From an uncultured Prevotella sp. (GTDB lineage Bacteria; Bacteroidota; Bacteroidia; Bacteroidales; Bacteroidaceae), in the NCBI GenBank assembly GCA_944319935.1, contig CALUFM010000028.1, positions 19,116 through 83,115 of the forward strand: DNA of 64,000 nt. Reading direction: 5' to 3'. Below the pieces are notes generated by a model. That model was not told the DNA's origin. It was given only the letters and a program-made list of their open reading frames with translations, and ran no database searches. Made by a program: the position numbers and the translations under genes. Each line of letters opens with the position of its first letter. The first letter of the stretch is position 1. Positions 38,552 to 48,239 of this stretch are shown here, one piece after another.

Positions 38552-39286
38552 ATGCCACTTCTTACAGAAGAACAAAAACTTGAGAGAAAAATCATAAGTC
38601 GTTTTCAGAAAGCGATTTATGATTTTCTTTTGATTGAAGATGGCGACCATCTTCTTGTTGGTTTGTCAGGTGGAAAGGATTCTTTGTGTCTGCTTGACTT
38701 GCTGGCAGCCCGTCAAAAGATACGTCGCCCTGATTTTACGGTAGAGGCGTTGTATATTAGGATGTCAAACATAAAATACGAATCAGACATCTCTTATCTG
38801 CGTGAATTCTCTGAGAGCAGGGGAGTGAAGTTTCATTCAGTCGTTACAGGTTTCGATTCTTCTACAGACAACCGTAAGTCGCCGTGTTTTCTTTGTTCAT
38901 GGAACAGGCGTAAACAATTATTTATGAAAGCTCAGGAATTAGGTTGCAACAAGGTTGCTTTAGGGCATCACATGGATGACATAATCCATACTGCCATGAT
39001 GAATCTTTTTTTTCAGGGAAACTTCTCTACAATGCCGGTTAGCCTGAAAATGAAAAAAATGCCTTTGACAATCATTCGTCCACTTTGCCTTGAGGCTGAA
39101 GCCGATTTGCGACAATACGCTTTACATAAAGGATACAGAAAACAAGTCAAGCTTTGCCCTTATGAAACGGATTCACACCGCTCTAATATGAAAGAACTCT
39201 TCATGCAAGTTGAGGAAATGAACAGCGAGGCTCGCTATTCTATATGGAAAGCATTGTCAAAGGCGAATAAGTTGATAGAAGAATAA
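38552..39286 (+). CDS. TtcA-family tRNA 2-thiolation ATPase
   Basis: The gene encodes a 244-residue PP-loop protein. SGGKDS (39-44) binds ATP, PCFLC (Cys112, Cys115) and Cys203 in KLCPYETDS match the three cysteines that hold the [4Fe-4S] cluster of TtcA, and GHHMDDIIHT (138-147) is a family motif. TtcA makes 2-thiocytidine at position 32 of some tRNAs. It is shorter than E. coli TtcA (311 residues), so it may be a relative with another uridine or cytidine target. Terminal gene of the nfnAB unit. Confidence 0.82.
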   Translation: MPLLTEEQKLERKIISRFQKAIYDFLLIEDGDHLLVGLSGGKDSLCLLDLLAARQKIRRPDFTVEALYIRMSNIKYESDISYLREFSESRGVKFHSVVTGFDSSTDNRKSPCFLCSWNRRKQLFMKAQELGCNKVALGHHMDDIIHTAMMNLFFQGNFSTMPVSLKMKKMPLTIIRPLCLEAEADLRQYALHKGYRKQVKLCPYETDSHRSNMKELFMQVEEMNSEARYSIWKALSKANKLIEE

Positions 39287-39651
39287 ATAGCCTGTTTCAT
39301 TCGTAATTGTACAGCTTTATTTAACCTCTGGATTGCCGTTAACGGTTTTGTTTTTGTCGTCTTCTCAAAGCTCGAAATACGACCTTTGGCTTTGTAGAAG
39401 AATGTTTTTTAGAAGCTGAAAGGTAACCTTTTACGTAATCGTAGACACCAAATAACTTGTTGGCTATCCTTGTGTTAAGGATACTGTGTAAAATAAACAT
39501 TCACTGTTAGCACAATCGTGTGCCAGCAGTGAATGTCATTAAAAGATTTTGTCGTCACGTGTAATCTCTTTATTGTCCAGTGTTTTAGATTGTTTGTGAC
39601 ATTGTGGCAAAAAATTTATTTAATTAGCTAATATTGCCAAGTATTGTATTT
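39287..39651. other. Gap between convergent ttcA and glyA, with tandem hairpins
   Basis: About 365 bp without a gene. Near its middle, TATCCTT/AAGGATA (39465-39471 with 39477-39483) is followed by a compound hairpin: outer 10-bp stem 39497-39506 with 39537-39546 and inner 5-bp stem GCACA/TGTGC (39510-39514 with 39519-39523). They probably end glyA transcription, but no U-run is present. Confidence 0.5.
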
Positions 39652-40932
39652 TTAATAAGCGAAAAGCGGATATTTAGACATCGTTTCATTCACTTTGCCG
39701 CGTACTTTGGCTATGACTTTCTCATCTTCAGGGCTGTTCAGCACTTCTTCTATCAAGTCAGCGATAAGCACCATCATATCCTCTTTTGCGCCACGTGTTG
39801 TTATGGCTGGAGTGCCAAGGCGGATTCCTGATGTTTGGAATGCGCTTCTTGTATCATACGGAACCATGTTCTTATTTACCGTAATGTCTGCAGATACGAG
39901 AGCGTTTTCTGCGACTTTACCTGTCAGTTCTGGATATTTTGGCCTCAAGTCAACAAGCATTGAGTGGTTGTCAGTTCCGCCACTTACAATGTCAAAGCCA
40001 CGTTTCATCAGTTCGTCTGCCAAAACAGCAGCGTTCTTTTTTACCTGCGCAGCCCATTCTTTGAATTCAGGTTGAAGTGCTTCGTTAAATGCTACAGCTT
40101 TTGCCGCAATTACGTGTTCGAGCGGTCCGCCTTGTGTTCCTGGGAATACGGCACTGTTTAAGAGCTGGCTCATCATCTTGATTTGTCCCTTCGGCGTTTT
40201 CTTGCCCCATGGGTTCTCGAAATCTTTGCCCATCAGGATGATGCCTCCGCGCGGGCCACGCAGTGTCTTGTGTGTGGTAGATGTCACAACATGGGCATAT
40301 TTCAAAGGATTGTCGAGCAATCCGGCTGCTATGAGGCCGGCGGGGTGAGCCATGTCAATCATTAATATGGCCCCAACTTTGTCGGCTATTTCGCGCATAC
40401 GTTTATAGTCCCATTCCCTGCTGTATGCCGAACCTCCTCCGATGATGAGTTTGGGTTTATGCTCCAGGGCAAGCTGTTCCATTTCGTCATAGTCAACTCG
40501 TCCGGTCTCTTTGTTGAGGTTGTAACCTACCGCATGGTACAAAATACCGGAAGTGTTGACGTTAGACCCATGAGAAAGGTGTCCGCCATGTGCCAAATTA
40601 AGTCCTAAGAATGTGTCGCCAGGATTGAGTACGGTCAGCAGAACTGCGGCGTTGGCTTGTGCGCCAGAGTGGGGCTGAACGTTTGCAAATTCTGCGCCGA
40701 AAAGTTTCTTTACGCGTTCAATCGCCAAATTCTCCACTTCATCAACTACACCGCATCCTCCGTAGTATCTTTTGCCAGGGAGGCCTTCGGCATATTTGTT
40801 TGTAAGACATGAACCCATGGCCTGCATAACCTCGTCGCTGACAAAGTTTTCAGAGGCGATAAGTTCCATTCCCTTCAATTGTCTTTGATGTTCTTTTTCG
40901 ATTAAATCGAAAATAACTTGGTCTTTTTTCAT
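39652..40932 (-). CDS. glyA: Serine hydroxymethyltransferase
   Basis: GlyA converts serine and tetrahydrofolate into glycine and methylene-tetrahydrofolate, the main one-carbon source. The 426-residue PLP enzyme shows the Schiff-base Lys222 in [21 protein letters not shown] (24-30), and [13 protein letters not shown] (47-59). It lies 47 bp downstream of pyrI on the same strand, so it may be cotranscribed with pyrBI, joining pyrimidine and one-carbon supply. Confidence 0.98.
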   Translation of the reverse strand: MKKDQVIFDLIEKEHQRQLKGMELIASENFVSDEVMQAMGSCLTNKYAEGLPGKRYYGGCGVVDEVENLAIERVKKLFGAEFANVQPHSGAQANAAVLLTVLNPGDTFLGLNLAHGGHLSHGSNVNTSGILYHAVGYNLNKETGRVDYDEMEQLALEHKPKLIIGGGSAYSREWDYKRMREIADKVGAILMIDMAHPAGLIAAGLLDNPLKYAHVVTSTTHKTLRGPRGGIILMGKDFENPWGKKTPKGQIKMMSQLLNSAVFPGTQGGPLEHVIAAKAVAFNEALQPEFKEWAAQVKKNAAVLADELMKRGFDIVSGGTDNHSMLVDLRPKYPELTGKVAENALVSADITVNKNMVPYDTRSAFQTSGIRLGTPAITTRGAKEDMMVLIADLIEEVLNSPEDEKVIAKVRGKVNETMSKYPLFAY

Positions 40933-40979
40933 AGTTTTTAATTGTATGAATGATTAAAATGGTGATTATTTGTAATTAA

Positions 40980-41435
40980 TTAAATTAGTTCGACTTTTTC
41001 AATGTTTTGTTCTTTGTCACAGTAATGGCATCTTATAATGCCTTTGCTTTTGTCTGTAACATTGAAAACGGTCATCATCGGCTCGTTGTTTGTGATGCAT
41101 TTGGGATTGTTGCATTTTACAATTCCGTGCAACTCGTCAGGTGTTTCCACTTTTTTCTTTTCCACAACTTCATAGTTGTTGATTATGTTGAGTACAACAT
41201 TCGGTGCAACTACTGAAAGTCTTGATATTTCTTCATCAGAAAAGAATTTGTTTTCAATCTTGATGATGCCTTTCTTTCCTATTTTCTTAGACAGATAATT
41301 ATAACCGATTGTGACCACAGTGTCAAGATTCTGCAGTCCCAAGATGTCAGCCACTTCGTATGTCTTTTCCGAGGGAATGTGGTCTATCACAGTCCCATTT
41401 TCAATGGCGGCAACTAATCTTTCTTTTTTGTTCAT
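40980..41435 (-). CDS. pyrI: Aspartate carbamoyltransferase regulatory subunit
   Basis: PyrI binds CTP/ATP and gives aspartate carbamoyltransferase its allosteric control. The 151-residue protein has an N-terminal nucleotide-binding domain ([20 protein letters not shown], 12-31) and a C-terminal zinc domain with Cys108, Cys113, Cys136 and Cys139. It starts 31 bp after pyrB. With pyrG elsewhere in the window making CTP, this gives a feedback pair. Confidence 0.97.
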   Translation of the reverse strand: MNKKERLVAAIENGTVIDHIPSEKTYEVADILGLQNLDTVVTIGYNYLSKKIGKKGIIKIENKFFSDEEISRLSVVAPNVVLNIINNYEVVEKKKVETPDELHGIVKCNNPKCITNNEPMMTVFNVTDKSKGIIRCHYCDKEQNIEKVELI

Positions 41436-41466
41436 TTCTTATTGCTTTTTATTGTCTAAGGGCTTG

Positions 41467-42411
41467 TTAAATTATGGTTTTATCGTTTACAATGTCTTCA
41501 TACCCAATACCCAGCACATCACAGATTATTGCTTCACGTGCGTAAAGCCCGTTTTGGGCTTGTTGGATATAATATGCGTGTGGATTCGTGTCTACTTCAT
41601 ACTCTATTTCGTTGACACGGGGTAATGGATGCAGGATTTTCATATTTTCACGTGCTTTGCTTAGCATGTCGTTTTTTAGGATGTAAACGTTTTTGACCTT
41701 TTCATATTCCATCAAATCGGAAAATCTTTCTTTTTGCACGCGTGTCATATAAAGGATGTCTGCCTTGCTTATGATATCTTCATTGAAATCAGTGTGTTCA
41801 ATGAACCTTATTCCGTTGTCTTTACAATACAATTTATATTCGTCAGGCATGGCAAGTTCCTGTGGGGCAATGAAATGGAAAGTCGGATTAAAATGCCTCA
41901 TTGCCATTATCAGAGAATGTACAGTTCGTCCGTACTTCAGGTCGCCTACGAGGCAGATGTCAAGATTTTCCAATGTCCCCTGCGTCTTATAAATAGAATA
42001 AAGGTCAAGCATGCATTGTGACGGATGTTGATGCGCTCCGTCTCCGGCGTTGATTATAGGCACAGGCGCAACCTCGCTTGCATATTGTGCGGCTCCTTCA
42101 AGATAGTGCCTCATTACTATCGCATCCGCGTAGTTAGACACCATTAGTATTGTGTCTTTCAGTGTCTCGCCTTTGGTCGCACTTGTCACTTTGGCGTCGG
42201 TAAATCCAATTACACGCGCCCCCAGTCTGTTAGCCGCCGTTTCAAAGCTTAGTCGTGTTCGCGTTGACGGTTCAAAGAACAATGTTGCTACCACCTTGCC
42301 TTTAAGGATTTCCCTGTTAGGGTGCTTTTCAAACTCTTGTGCCAACTTAATCATATACAGGATTTTATCCTTTGACAAGTCGGCAATTGTTACGAAGTTA
42401 TGTTTTCCCAT
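41467..42411 (-). CDS. pyrB: Aspartate carbamoyltransferase catalytic subunit
   Basis: PyrB joins carbamoyl phosphate and aspartate in the first committed step of pyrimidine synthesis. From the ATG at 42411 it has 314 residues, close to the 310 of E. coli. PSTRTR (48-53) binds carbamoyl phosphate, and [23 protein letters not shown] and [10 protein letters not shown] are all present. An in-frame ATG at 42450 would add 13 residues, but a -7-like element (TAACTTAG, 42438-42445 on the minus strand, one mismatch) lies between the two, so the later start is preferred. It leads pyrB-pyrI(-glyA). Confidence 0.97.
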   Translation of the reverse strand: MGKHNFVTIADLSKDKILYMIKLAQEFEKHPNREILKGKVVATLFFEPSTRTRLSFETAANRLGARVIGFTDAKVTSATKGETLKDTILMVSNYADAIVMRHYLEGAAQYASEVAPVPIINAGDGAHQHPSQCMLDLYSIYKTQGTLENLDICLVGDLKYGRTVHSLIMAMRHFNPTFHFIAPQELAMPDEYKLYCKDNGIRFIEHTDFNEDIISKADILYMTRVQKERFSDLMEYEKVKNVYILKNDMLSKARENMKILHPLPRVNEIEYEVDTNPHAYYIQQAQNGLYAREAIICDVLGIGYEDIVNDKTII

Positions 42412-42489
42412 TAATGCTGTGATTTCGAATTCGAGTGCTAAGTTACGCATTATTTTTAATTTATGATGGATAAATCAAAAGAAAAATAG

Positions 42490-42497
42490 TATTTTTG
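42490..42497 (+). promoter_or_regulatory. Bacteroidetes -7 element for the penicillin-binding protein gene
   Basis: TATTTTTG fits TAnnTTTG, 30 bp before the ATG at 42527. The -33 box is not clear. Confidence 0.6.
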
Positions 42498-42526
42498 CAG
42501 CTAATTAGTGCATATCAATAAACACA

Positions 42527-44827
42527 ATGAGGAAAACATTTGTACGCATATTGTGGGGCTTGCTTTGCGCCATTGTAGTTTTTTTGGCGATAGCGTTTAC
42601 TTCTATATGGTTCGGCTGGGTTGGTTATATGCCAGACATTGCCGATTTGCAAAACCCAATCAGCAGATACGCTTCACAAGTATATTCGGTTGACGGAAAG
42701 ATACTTGGAACATATAACATGAACCGTGAGAACAGGATACATGTTGATTATGACAACCTTTCACCGTATTTGGTTGAAGCCCTTATAGCAACGGAGGATG
42801 AAAGGTTTTACGAACATTCTGGTATAGATTTCATAGCGTTGACTCGTGCTGTTGTCAAACGTGGCATGTTGGGACAGAAAAGCGCAGGTGGAGGCTCGAC
42901 AATAACCCAACAACTTGCCAAGCAGCTTTATTCATCTACGGCTAAAAGCACTTTGGAACGAGTGATGCAGAAACCCATAGAATGGGTCATTGCTGTGAAA
43001 CTTGAGCGTTTTTATACCAAAGAAGAGATAATAACCATGTATCTTAATTATTTTGATTTCCTTCATAATGCGGTCGGTATAAAAACGGCGTCAGATGTAT
43101 ATTTCAGGAAAGAGCCAAAGAACCTGAGTCTGACTGAAGCTGCCACATTGATAGGTTTATGCAAGAACCCGTCTTATTATAATCCTGTGAGATATCCTGA
43201 ACGGTGTATGGAACGGCGCAATGTGGTGTTAGGGCAGATGCTTAAAGTTGGGTATATCACCAATGACGAGTATCGCAAAGCACATGATGAACCTTTAGCA
43301 TTGAATTTCCATCGCATAGACCACAAGGACGGTATGGCTACATATTTCAGGGAATTCCTACGCCAATATATGATGGCGGAAAAACCATCGCTTGATAATT
43401 ATCCGTCATGGAATAAGGTGCAATATTCAATAGACTCAACTGCTTGGGAGACAGACCCTTTGTATGGATGGTGTAATAAGAACTTTAAGAAAAATGGTGA
43501 GCCTTATAATGTATATACTGATGGATTGAAGATTTTTACAACTATCGATTCAAGAATGCAGCGATATGCGGAGGAAGCAGTGCTTCAGCATGTCGGACAT
43601 TATTTGCAGCCTGCGTTTTCTAAGGAAAATAAGGCTAAGCCTAATGCACCTTTTACCAATGCGTTGACAGCTTCGGATGTAAAGGGTATATTGAATCGCT
43701 CAATACGGCAGAGCGAAAGATACAGGGCTATGAAAGAACAAGGGGCGACTGAAGATGAAATCCAAAAGGCATTCAGGACTCCGGTGGAAATGTCTGTTTT
43801 CACTTATCATGGTGATGTGGACACGGTAATGACACCGCTTGATTCGATACGTTACATAAAGTCTTTCCTTCGTGCAGGCTTTGTTAGTATGGATTCTCAT
43901 AATGGCGCAGTCAAGGCTTACGTGGGAGGTGTAGATTTTACTCATTTTACGTATGACATGGCCACACAAGGCAGGAGGCAGGTTGGGTCCACCATTAAGC
44001 CGTTTTTATATTCGTTGTGTATGTCTAACGGAATGTCGCCTTGCGATGTCGCTCCGAATGTGCAACGAACATACGGAAACTGGACTCCGCGCAATGGCAG
44101 TAGGGCCAGGTACGGGCAAATGGTGACGTTGAAATGGGGACTGGCTCAATCAAACAACTGGATTTCCGCATACCTTATGAGCAGATTGAACCCACAAGAC
44201 TTTTTGCGGATATTGAATGATTTTGGCATAAACACTTTTGGGGCGTATCCGTCGATGGTGTTGTGTCTAGGTCCGAATGAAGTGTCTGTTTGTGAGATGG
44301 TTAGTGCATATACGACGTTTGCAAACAACGGTATACATTGTTATCCGATGTTTGTTTCTAAAATAGAAGATAACGAGGGCAATGTTATCGCAACGTTCCA
44401 GCCTCGCATGAATGAGGTTATTAGCGAAGAAAGCACTTATAAGATGCTTGAAATGCTGCGTGCCGTAATGAACGGAGGTACAGGCAGCCGTATGAGATAC
44501 AAGTACAATATTGAATGTGATATGGGTGGAAAAACTGGCACGACCAACCGTAACGCTGATGCTTGGTTTATGGGCTTCACGCCGTCGCTCGTCAGCGGAT
44601 GTTGGGTTGGTGGAGAAGACCGCGACATCCATTTTGACTCAATGCGTATGGGACAGGGTGCGAATATGGCTTTGCCTGTATGGGCTTATTATATGAAGAA
44701 AGTTTTCGCAGACCGTTCGCTTGGTTATGACCCGAATGAAAAGTTTGATATACCTGAAGACTTTAATCCTTGTTCGTCTGAGTTTGACGATTATACTCCT
44801 GGGGGCATAGAAGAAGTGTTTGAATAA
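42527..44827 (+). CDS. Class A penicillin-binding protein (PBP1A-like)
   Basis: This bifunctional enzyme polymerises and cross-links peptidoglycan. The 766-residue protein has a transmembrane anchor (about 8-29). The GT51 glycosyltransferase domain has catalytic Glu90 in ATEDERFYEHSGID and GGGSTITQQLAKQL (121-134). The transpeptidase domain has Ser488 in GSTIKP, SNN (542-544) and KTGTTN (669-674). Length and motif order fit PBP1A (mrcA/ponA) of Bacteroidetes. It is divergent from pyrB, has its own promoter element, and is followed by a strong terminator. Confidence 0.95.
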   Translation: MRKTFVRILWGLLCAIVVFLAIAFTSIWFGWVGYMPDIADLQNPISRYASQVYSVDGKILGTYNMNRENRIHVDYDNLSPYLVEALIATEDERFYEHSGIDFIALTRAVVKRGMLGQKSAGGGSTITQQLAKQLYSSTAKSTLERVMQKPIEWVIAVKLERFYTKEEIITMYLNYFDFLHNAVGIKTASDVYFRKEPKNLSLTEAATLIGLCKNPSYYNPVRYPERCMERRNVVLGQMLKVGYITNDEYRKAHDEPLALNFHRIDHKDGMATYFREFLRQYMMAEKPSLDNYPSWNKVQYSIDSTAWETDPLYGWCNKNFKKNGEPYNVYTDGLKIFTTIDSRMQRYAEEAVLQHVGHYLQPAFSKENKAKPNAPFTNALTASDVKGILNRSIRQSERYRAMKEQGATEDEIQKAFRTPVEMSVFTYHGDVDTVMTPLDSIRYIKSFLRAGFVSMDSHNGAVKAYVGGVDFTHFTYDMATQGRRQVGSTIKPFLYSLCMSNGMSPCDVAPNVQRTYGNWTPRNGSRARYGQMVTLKWGLAQSNNWISAYLMSRLNPQDFLRILNDFGINTFGAYPSMVLCLGPNEVSVCEMVSAYTTFANNGIHCYPMFVSKIEDNEGNVIATFQPRMNEVISEESTYKMLEMLRAVMNGGTGSRMRYKYNIECDMGGKTGTTNRNADAWFMGFTPSLVSGCWVGGEDRDIHFDSMRMGQGANMALPVWAYYMKKVFADRSLGYDPNEKFDIPEDFNPCSSEFDDYTPGGIEEVFE

Positions 44828-44857
44828 GAAATATCCCTATTTGAGTTCCTTAGAACT

Positions 44858-44911
44858 AAGAATGGGAAATGAACGGCGAACGAACATTGCAGTTGGTCAT
44901 TTCCCATTCTT
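44858..44911. terminator. Terminator after the penicillin-binding protein gene
   Basis: A perfect 15-bp stem (44858-44872 with 44897-44911) with a 24-nt loop and a run of T. It sits between two convergent genes and may serve both. Confidence 0.85.
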
Positions 44912-44950
44912 TTTTTGATGTTTTTTATTTGTGTCTATCTATAATATCAG

Positions 44951-47900
44951 TTAATGAATGTTTTCGATTTCATTGGTATAAACATACCAAATGTATCCTT
45001 TCACATTTTTGTATCCCATTTCTTCAAGTAGGTTCATGTATTCGCTTACCTGATTTTTATATTCCATTTTTTTGCGGCCAAACTTGAAGTCAACAACGAT
45101 TGTATCATTGCCGTCAGTCATGACTCTGTCTGGACGCCGTTCTGCTGTTTTGCCGGTAATGTTGTCAAGGTAGATAATGCCGCATTCATTCAATATCTGC
45201 CACTTGTCGCTGAACCATTCTGCTATACGTTTGTCGGATAGCCGCTTCTCCAGCATTTTCCTTATTTTTTCAGCATTAAGTTTTCCGCTTATAACGCCTT
45301 CAAATTCCAATTGTCGGATAGCTGTTTCAAGGTCATTTGCCGTAGTTATCATGGAAAACAGGCGGTGTAGGATTTTGCCGGTTTCAATATATTCAGATTG
45401 TTCGTCCAGATTGTCGTTCCCGCCGATAAAATCACGGCTTTTGTTGCTTTGCACGAATGTGGCCTGCATTTCTGATGCGTTCATATTTACTTTCAGACGT
45501 TCCGCTTGTTTTGTGAAGACATTGTTTGTTTTTTTTATTTGCTTTTTGGTGGGAACGTATAAATTGCCATATTCAAGTATTACAGGCTGGTCTTCATTCT
45601 CTATGCCACATAGTGTTGCACCTTTTAGAGTATCAGCCAGTTCTGGAAGACATTCCATTATTAATTCCGAGCGACACCCTAATGGTTTCTTTGAAAAATC
45701 GCGTCGTCCGAATACAAACAGGTTCTTACTTGCGCGGGTAAACGCCACATACATTAGGTTGAGGTTGTCTACGCTGTTTTGTATGTGTTCGTTACGGTAA
45801 TCATTGGCATATATTGTTTCTAAAAGTTTTTTGCTGTAGTCAACAGGAACTATCGGTAGGTGGTTGAATGGTTTTTCCTGTGGGTTGCACCATAATGTTG
45901 TGTCCCTGCTTTCCATTGCCCAGTCGCAGTATGGTATAATTACATTGTCAAATTCAAGGCCTTTGCTTTTGTGTATGCTTATCAGCCTTATACCATCCAG
46001 CTCGTCGCTTTGTATCGTTTTGCAGTGAATGTCCTCGTCCCATGTTTCAATGAATTTGCGGATGTCTCCAGTGTTGTTTACGGCAAAGTCTGACACATTG
46101 TCGAAAAAGGCGCAGATATACGCGCTTTGGTTTTCAAATTTATCGAGCTTGAATATTGAATGTATTTGTTTAACAATCTCTATTAAAGGCTTTTTAGACA
46201 GTAAGTTAATATTATATATAAAATTTGATGGCAGCATTTGGGCAATCTGCGTTCCTCCAGTCAGTATTTCGCTGAGTGTCAGTGGAGAGCCAAGTATTCT
46301 TTTTTGATAAGTGACGGCAAGTTTGGCTTTTGACAAGATGTCATCTGGTGCCATAATCATGCGCAGCGCACAGATTATGGTATTTACTGCAGGTGATGCG
46401 TCTAACCTGAATGCTTCGTCGCTGACAATCTTGAGATTTGGGTCGTGTGCGGATAAATAGTCTGCTATGATGGGTATGTGCCTGTTGTATCGTATCAAGA
46501 CGGCAATATCATGTTGCTTTATGCCTGAGTCTATAAGATTTTTTATTGTGTCATAAACTATGTCAAGCATGTTTGTGTCATAGTCCTCATCAGGCAATAG
46601 AGTCATTTTCACCAATCCGTTACATTCCCGTTCGTTGCCTGTTTTTTGGCAAACGTCTGCGTAAGCGGTGAGCAGTTCTGATGACGCAGCTTCTCCGTTG
46701 ATTTCAAGTTCGTGTTTGTATTCCAAACGTGCGGCTGTGGTGAAGAAACTGTTGTTGAAGTCTACAATATTACGTTCTGAGCGATAGTTTGTTTGCAGCG
46801 ATTTTGTTTCGATTGTTTCTTCTGCGTTGGTAAATTGTGTGTTTATTCCGTTTAACAGCCTCCAGTCTCCGGCACGCCATCTGTATATGCTCTGTTTCAC
46901 GTCGCCTACAATCAAGTTGTTTGCCAAGTGACGGTTGTTCTCGTTGTCGGCATGGCTCATGCATTCCTTTAGAAGGACTTTGAAATTCTGCCATTGTATT
47001 GCGCTTGTGTCTTGAAATTCGTCAATCATGATATGTTCAAGCCTACAACCGACTTTTTCGAAAATGAAAGGAGTGTCGCTGTCTTTTATCAGTGTATGCA
47101 GAAGATGCTGCGTGTCGCTCAACAGGAAAAGGTTGGCCTCATTGTTCAGTTCACGTACATTCCTTTCAATGCTGTTCAGTAAGCGTAATTTGTCGAGATG
47201 CCTTAGCGTACAGTCGGCCGAGGAGTATAGCTTCCATTGCTCTTGGCGTTCTTTCTCAGCGTCCTCAAGCAGTTTTATAAGTTTGTTGTTGGCTAAGGTA
47301 ATTATAACATCACGGTCTTTGCTCGTCTTTGATGTCCAGTTTTCTGCATTGTCAAGATGTTTTTCAAGAGTTTTATTCTTGCATTTTGCATCGCTGAAAT
47401 CGTCACTACGCAATTTGTTGAAATAACTGCTGATACCCTTGCGCTTATTGGAATACGAGTCAACACTCACCCCGGCTCTTTCCGTTTCTTCTTCAAACAT
47501 GTCGGCATAGCCAGCCATGCGCTTGCGGGCATTGGCTTTGATGGCGTTGATTTTCCGCGTATAGTCGTTGAAGAAGTCTTGCTGTGCAACGGTGTTGTTT
47601 AATTCTTTGCTCGCGTCGCGATAGAAATCCTTGAAGATGGTCTTGCCGAACGATTTTATCTGTCCTATCACGTTCCAGCTTTTGTCTTGGCTGATGTTTG
47701 AGAAAATATAGCTTATCAGCCATTGCAGGATGGCACTTGACGTGTCAAGCTCGTCTATGAGTTTGTCAACTGCCTTTTCTTCCACTTGTATGTCGTTCAG
47801 TCCGATTTTGAGATTTGCCGTCAGGTCAAGTTCCCGTGCGAGGTTGCGCAGTATGGATTGGAAAAACGAATCGATGGTCTCAACCCTGAAATAATGGTAG

Positions 47901-48199
47901 TTGTGTACAAGGTTTACAAGGGCTGTTCCTGCTTGTCGGCTTGCTTGGGCGGCGGTTATGCCAAGGCTTCCGCATACAGCGTTTGTGTATGAGGCGGAGT
48001 CGGGCAGATGTTTCCATATTCCGTATAGCTGGCTGAGTATGCGTAGCTTCATTTCTTCGGTGGCCTTGTTGGTGAATGTGACGGCCAGTATGTTTTTAAA
48101 ACAATACGGGTCGTCAATCAGCAGTTTTATGTATTCCACTGCGAGGGTGAACGTCTTGCCGCTGCCTGCGCTTGCCTTGTATACTGTTAGTGGTTTCAT
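44951..48199 (-). CDS. AddA-like UvrD-family helicase with C-terminal PD-(D/E)XK nuclease
   Basis: The 1082-residue protein is a superfamily 1 helicase: Walker A ASAGSGKT (9-16), Walker B MIDEFQDTSAIQW (about 390-402), VGDVKQSIYRWRAGDW shortly after, and motif V/VI region SIHKSKGLEFDNV (about 740-752). The C-terminus has a RecB-type nuclease with RPDRV and IVVDFKFGRK (about residue 1038) followed by a Q/Y motif. AddAB or RecBCD complexes process double-strand breaks. The usual AddB-type partner (a second nuclease/inactive helicase) is not next to it here; the upstream neighbour is a DUF5686 gene 40 bp away on the same strand. The partner may be outside the window. Confidence 0.92.
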   Translation of the reverse strand: MKPLTVYKASAGSGKTFTLAVEYIKLLIDDPYCFKNILAVTFTNKATEEMKLRILSQLYGIWKHLPDSASYTNAVCGSLGITAAQASRQAGTALVNLVHNYHYFRVETIDSFFQSILRNLARELDLTANLKIGLNDIQVEEKAVDKLIDELDTSSAILQWLISYIFSNISQDKSWNVIGQIKSFGKTIFKDFYRDASKELNNTVAQQDFFNDYTRKINAIKANARKRMAGYADMFEEETERAGVSVDSYSNKRKGISSYFNKLRSDDFSDAKCKNKTLEKHLDNAENWTSKTSKDRDVIITLANNKLIKLLEDAEKERQEQWKLYSSADCTLRHLDKLRLLNSIERNVRELNNEANLFLLSDTQHLLHTLIKDSDTPFIFEKVGCRLEHIMIDEFQDTSAIQWQNFKVLLKECMSHADNENNRHLANNLIVGDVKQSIYRWRAGDWRLLNGINTQFTNAEETIETKSLQTNYRSERNIVDFNNSFFTTAARLEYKHELEINGEAASSELLTAYADVCQKTGNERECNGLVKMTLLPDEDYDTNMLDIVYDTIKNLIDSGIKQHDIAVLIRYNRHIPIIADYLSAHDPNLKIVSDEAFRLDASPAVNTIICALRMIMAPDDILSKAKLAVTYQKRILGSPLTLSEILTGGTQIAQMLPSNFIYNINLLSKKPLIEIVKQIHSIFKLDKFENQSAYICAFFDNVSDFAVNNTGDIRKFIETWDEDIHCKTIQSDELDGIRLISIHKSKGLEFDNVIIPYCDWAMESRDTTLWCNPQEKPFNHLPIVPVDYSKKLLETIYANDYRNEHIQNSVDNLNLMYVAFTRASKNLFVFGRRDFSKKPLGCRSELIMECLPELADTLKGATLCGIENEDQPVILEYGNLYVPTKKQIKKTNNVFTKQAERLKVNMNASEMQATFVQSNKSRDFIGGNDNLDEQSEYIETGKILHRLFSMITTANDLETAIRQLEFEGVISGKLNAEKIRKMLEKRLSDKRIAEWFSDKWQILNECGIIYLDNITGKTAERRPDRVMTDGNDTIVVDFKFGRKKMEYKNQVSEYMNLLEEMGYKNVKGYIWYVYTNEIENIH

Positions 48200-48239
48200 A
48201 ATCGTTTTTTGTTTGATTGTTTTTGTGGCATTTTGTTAT

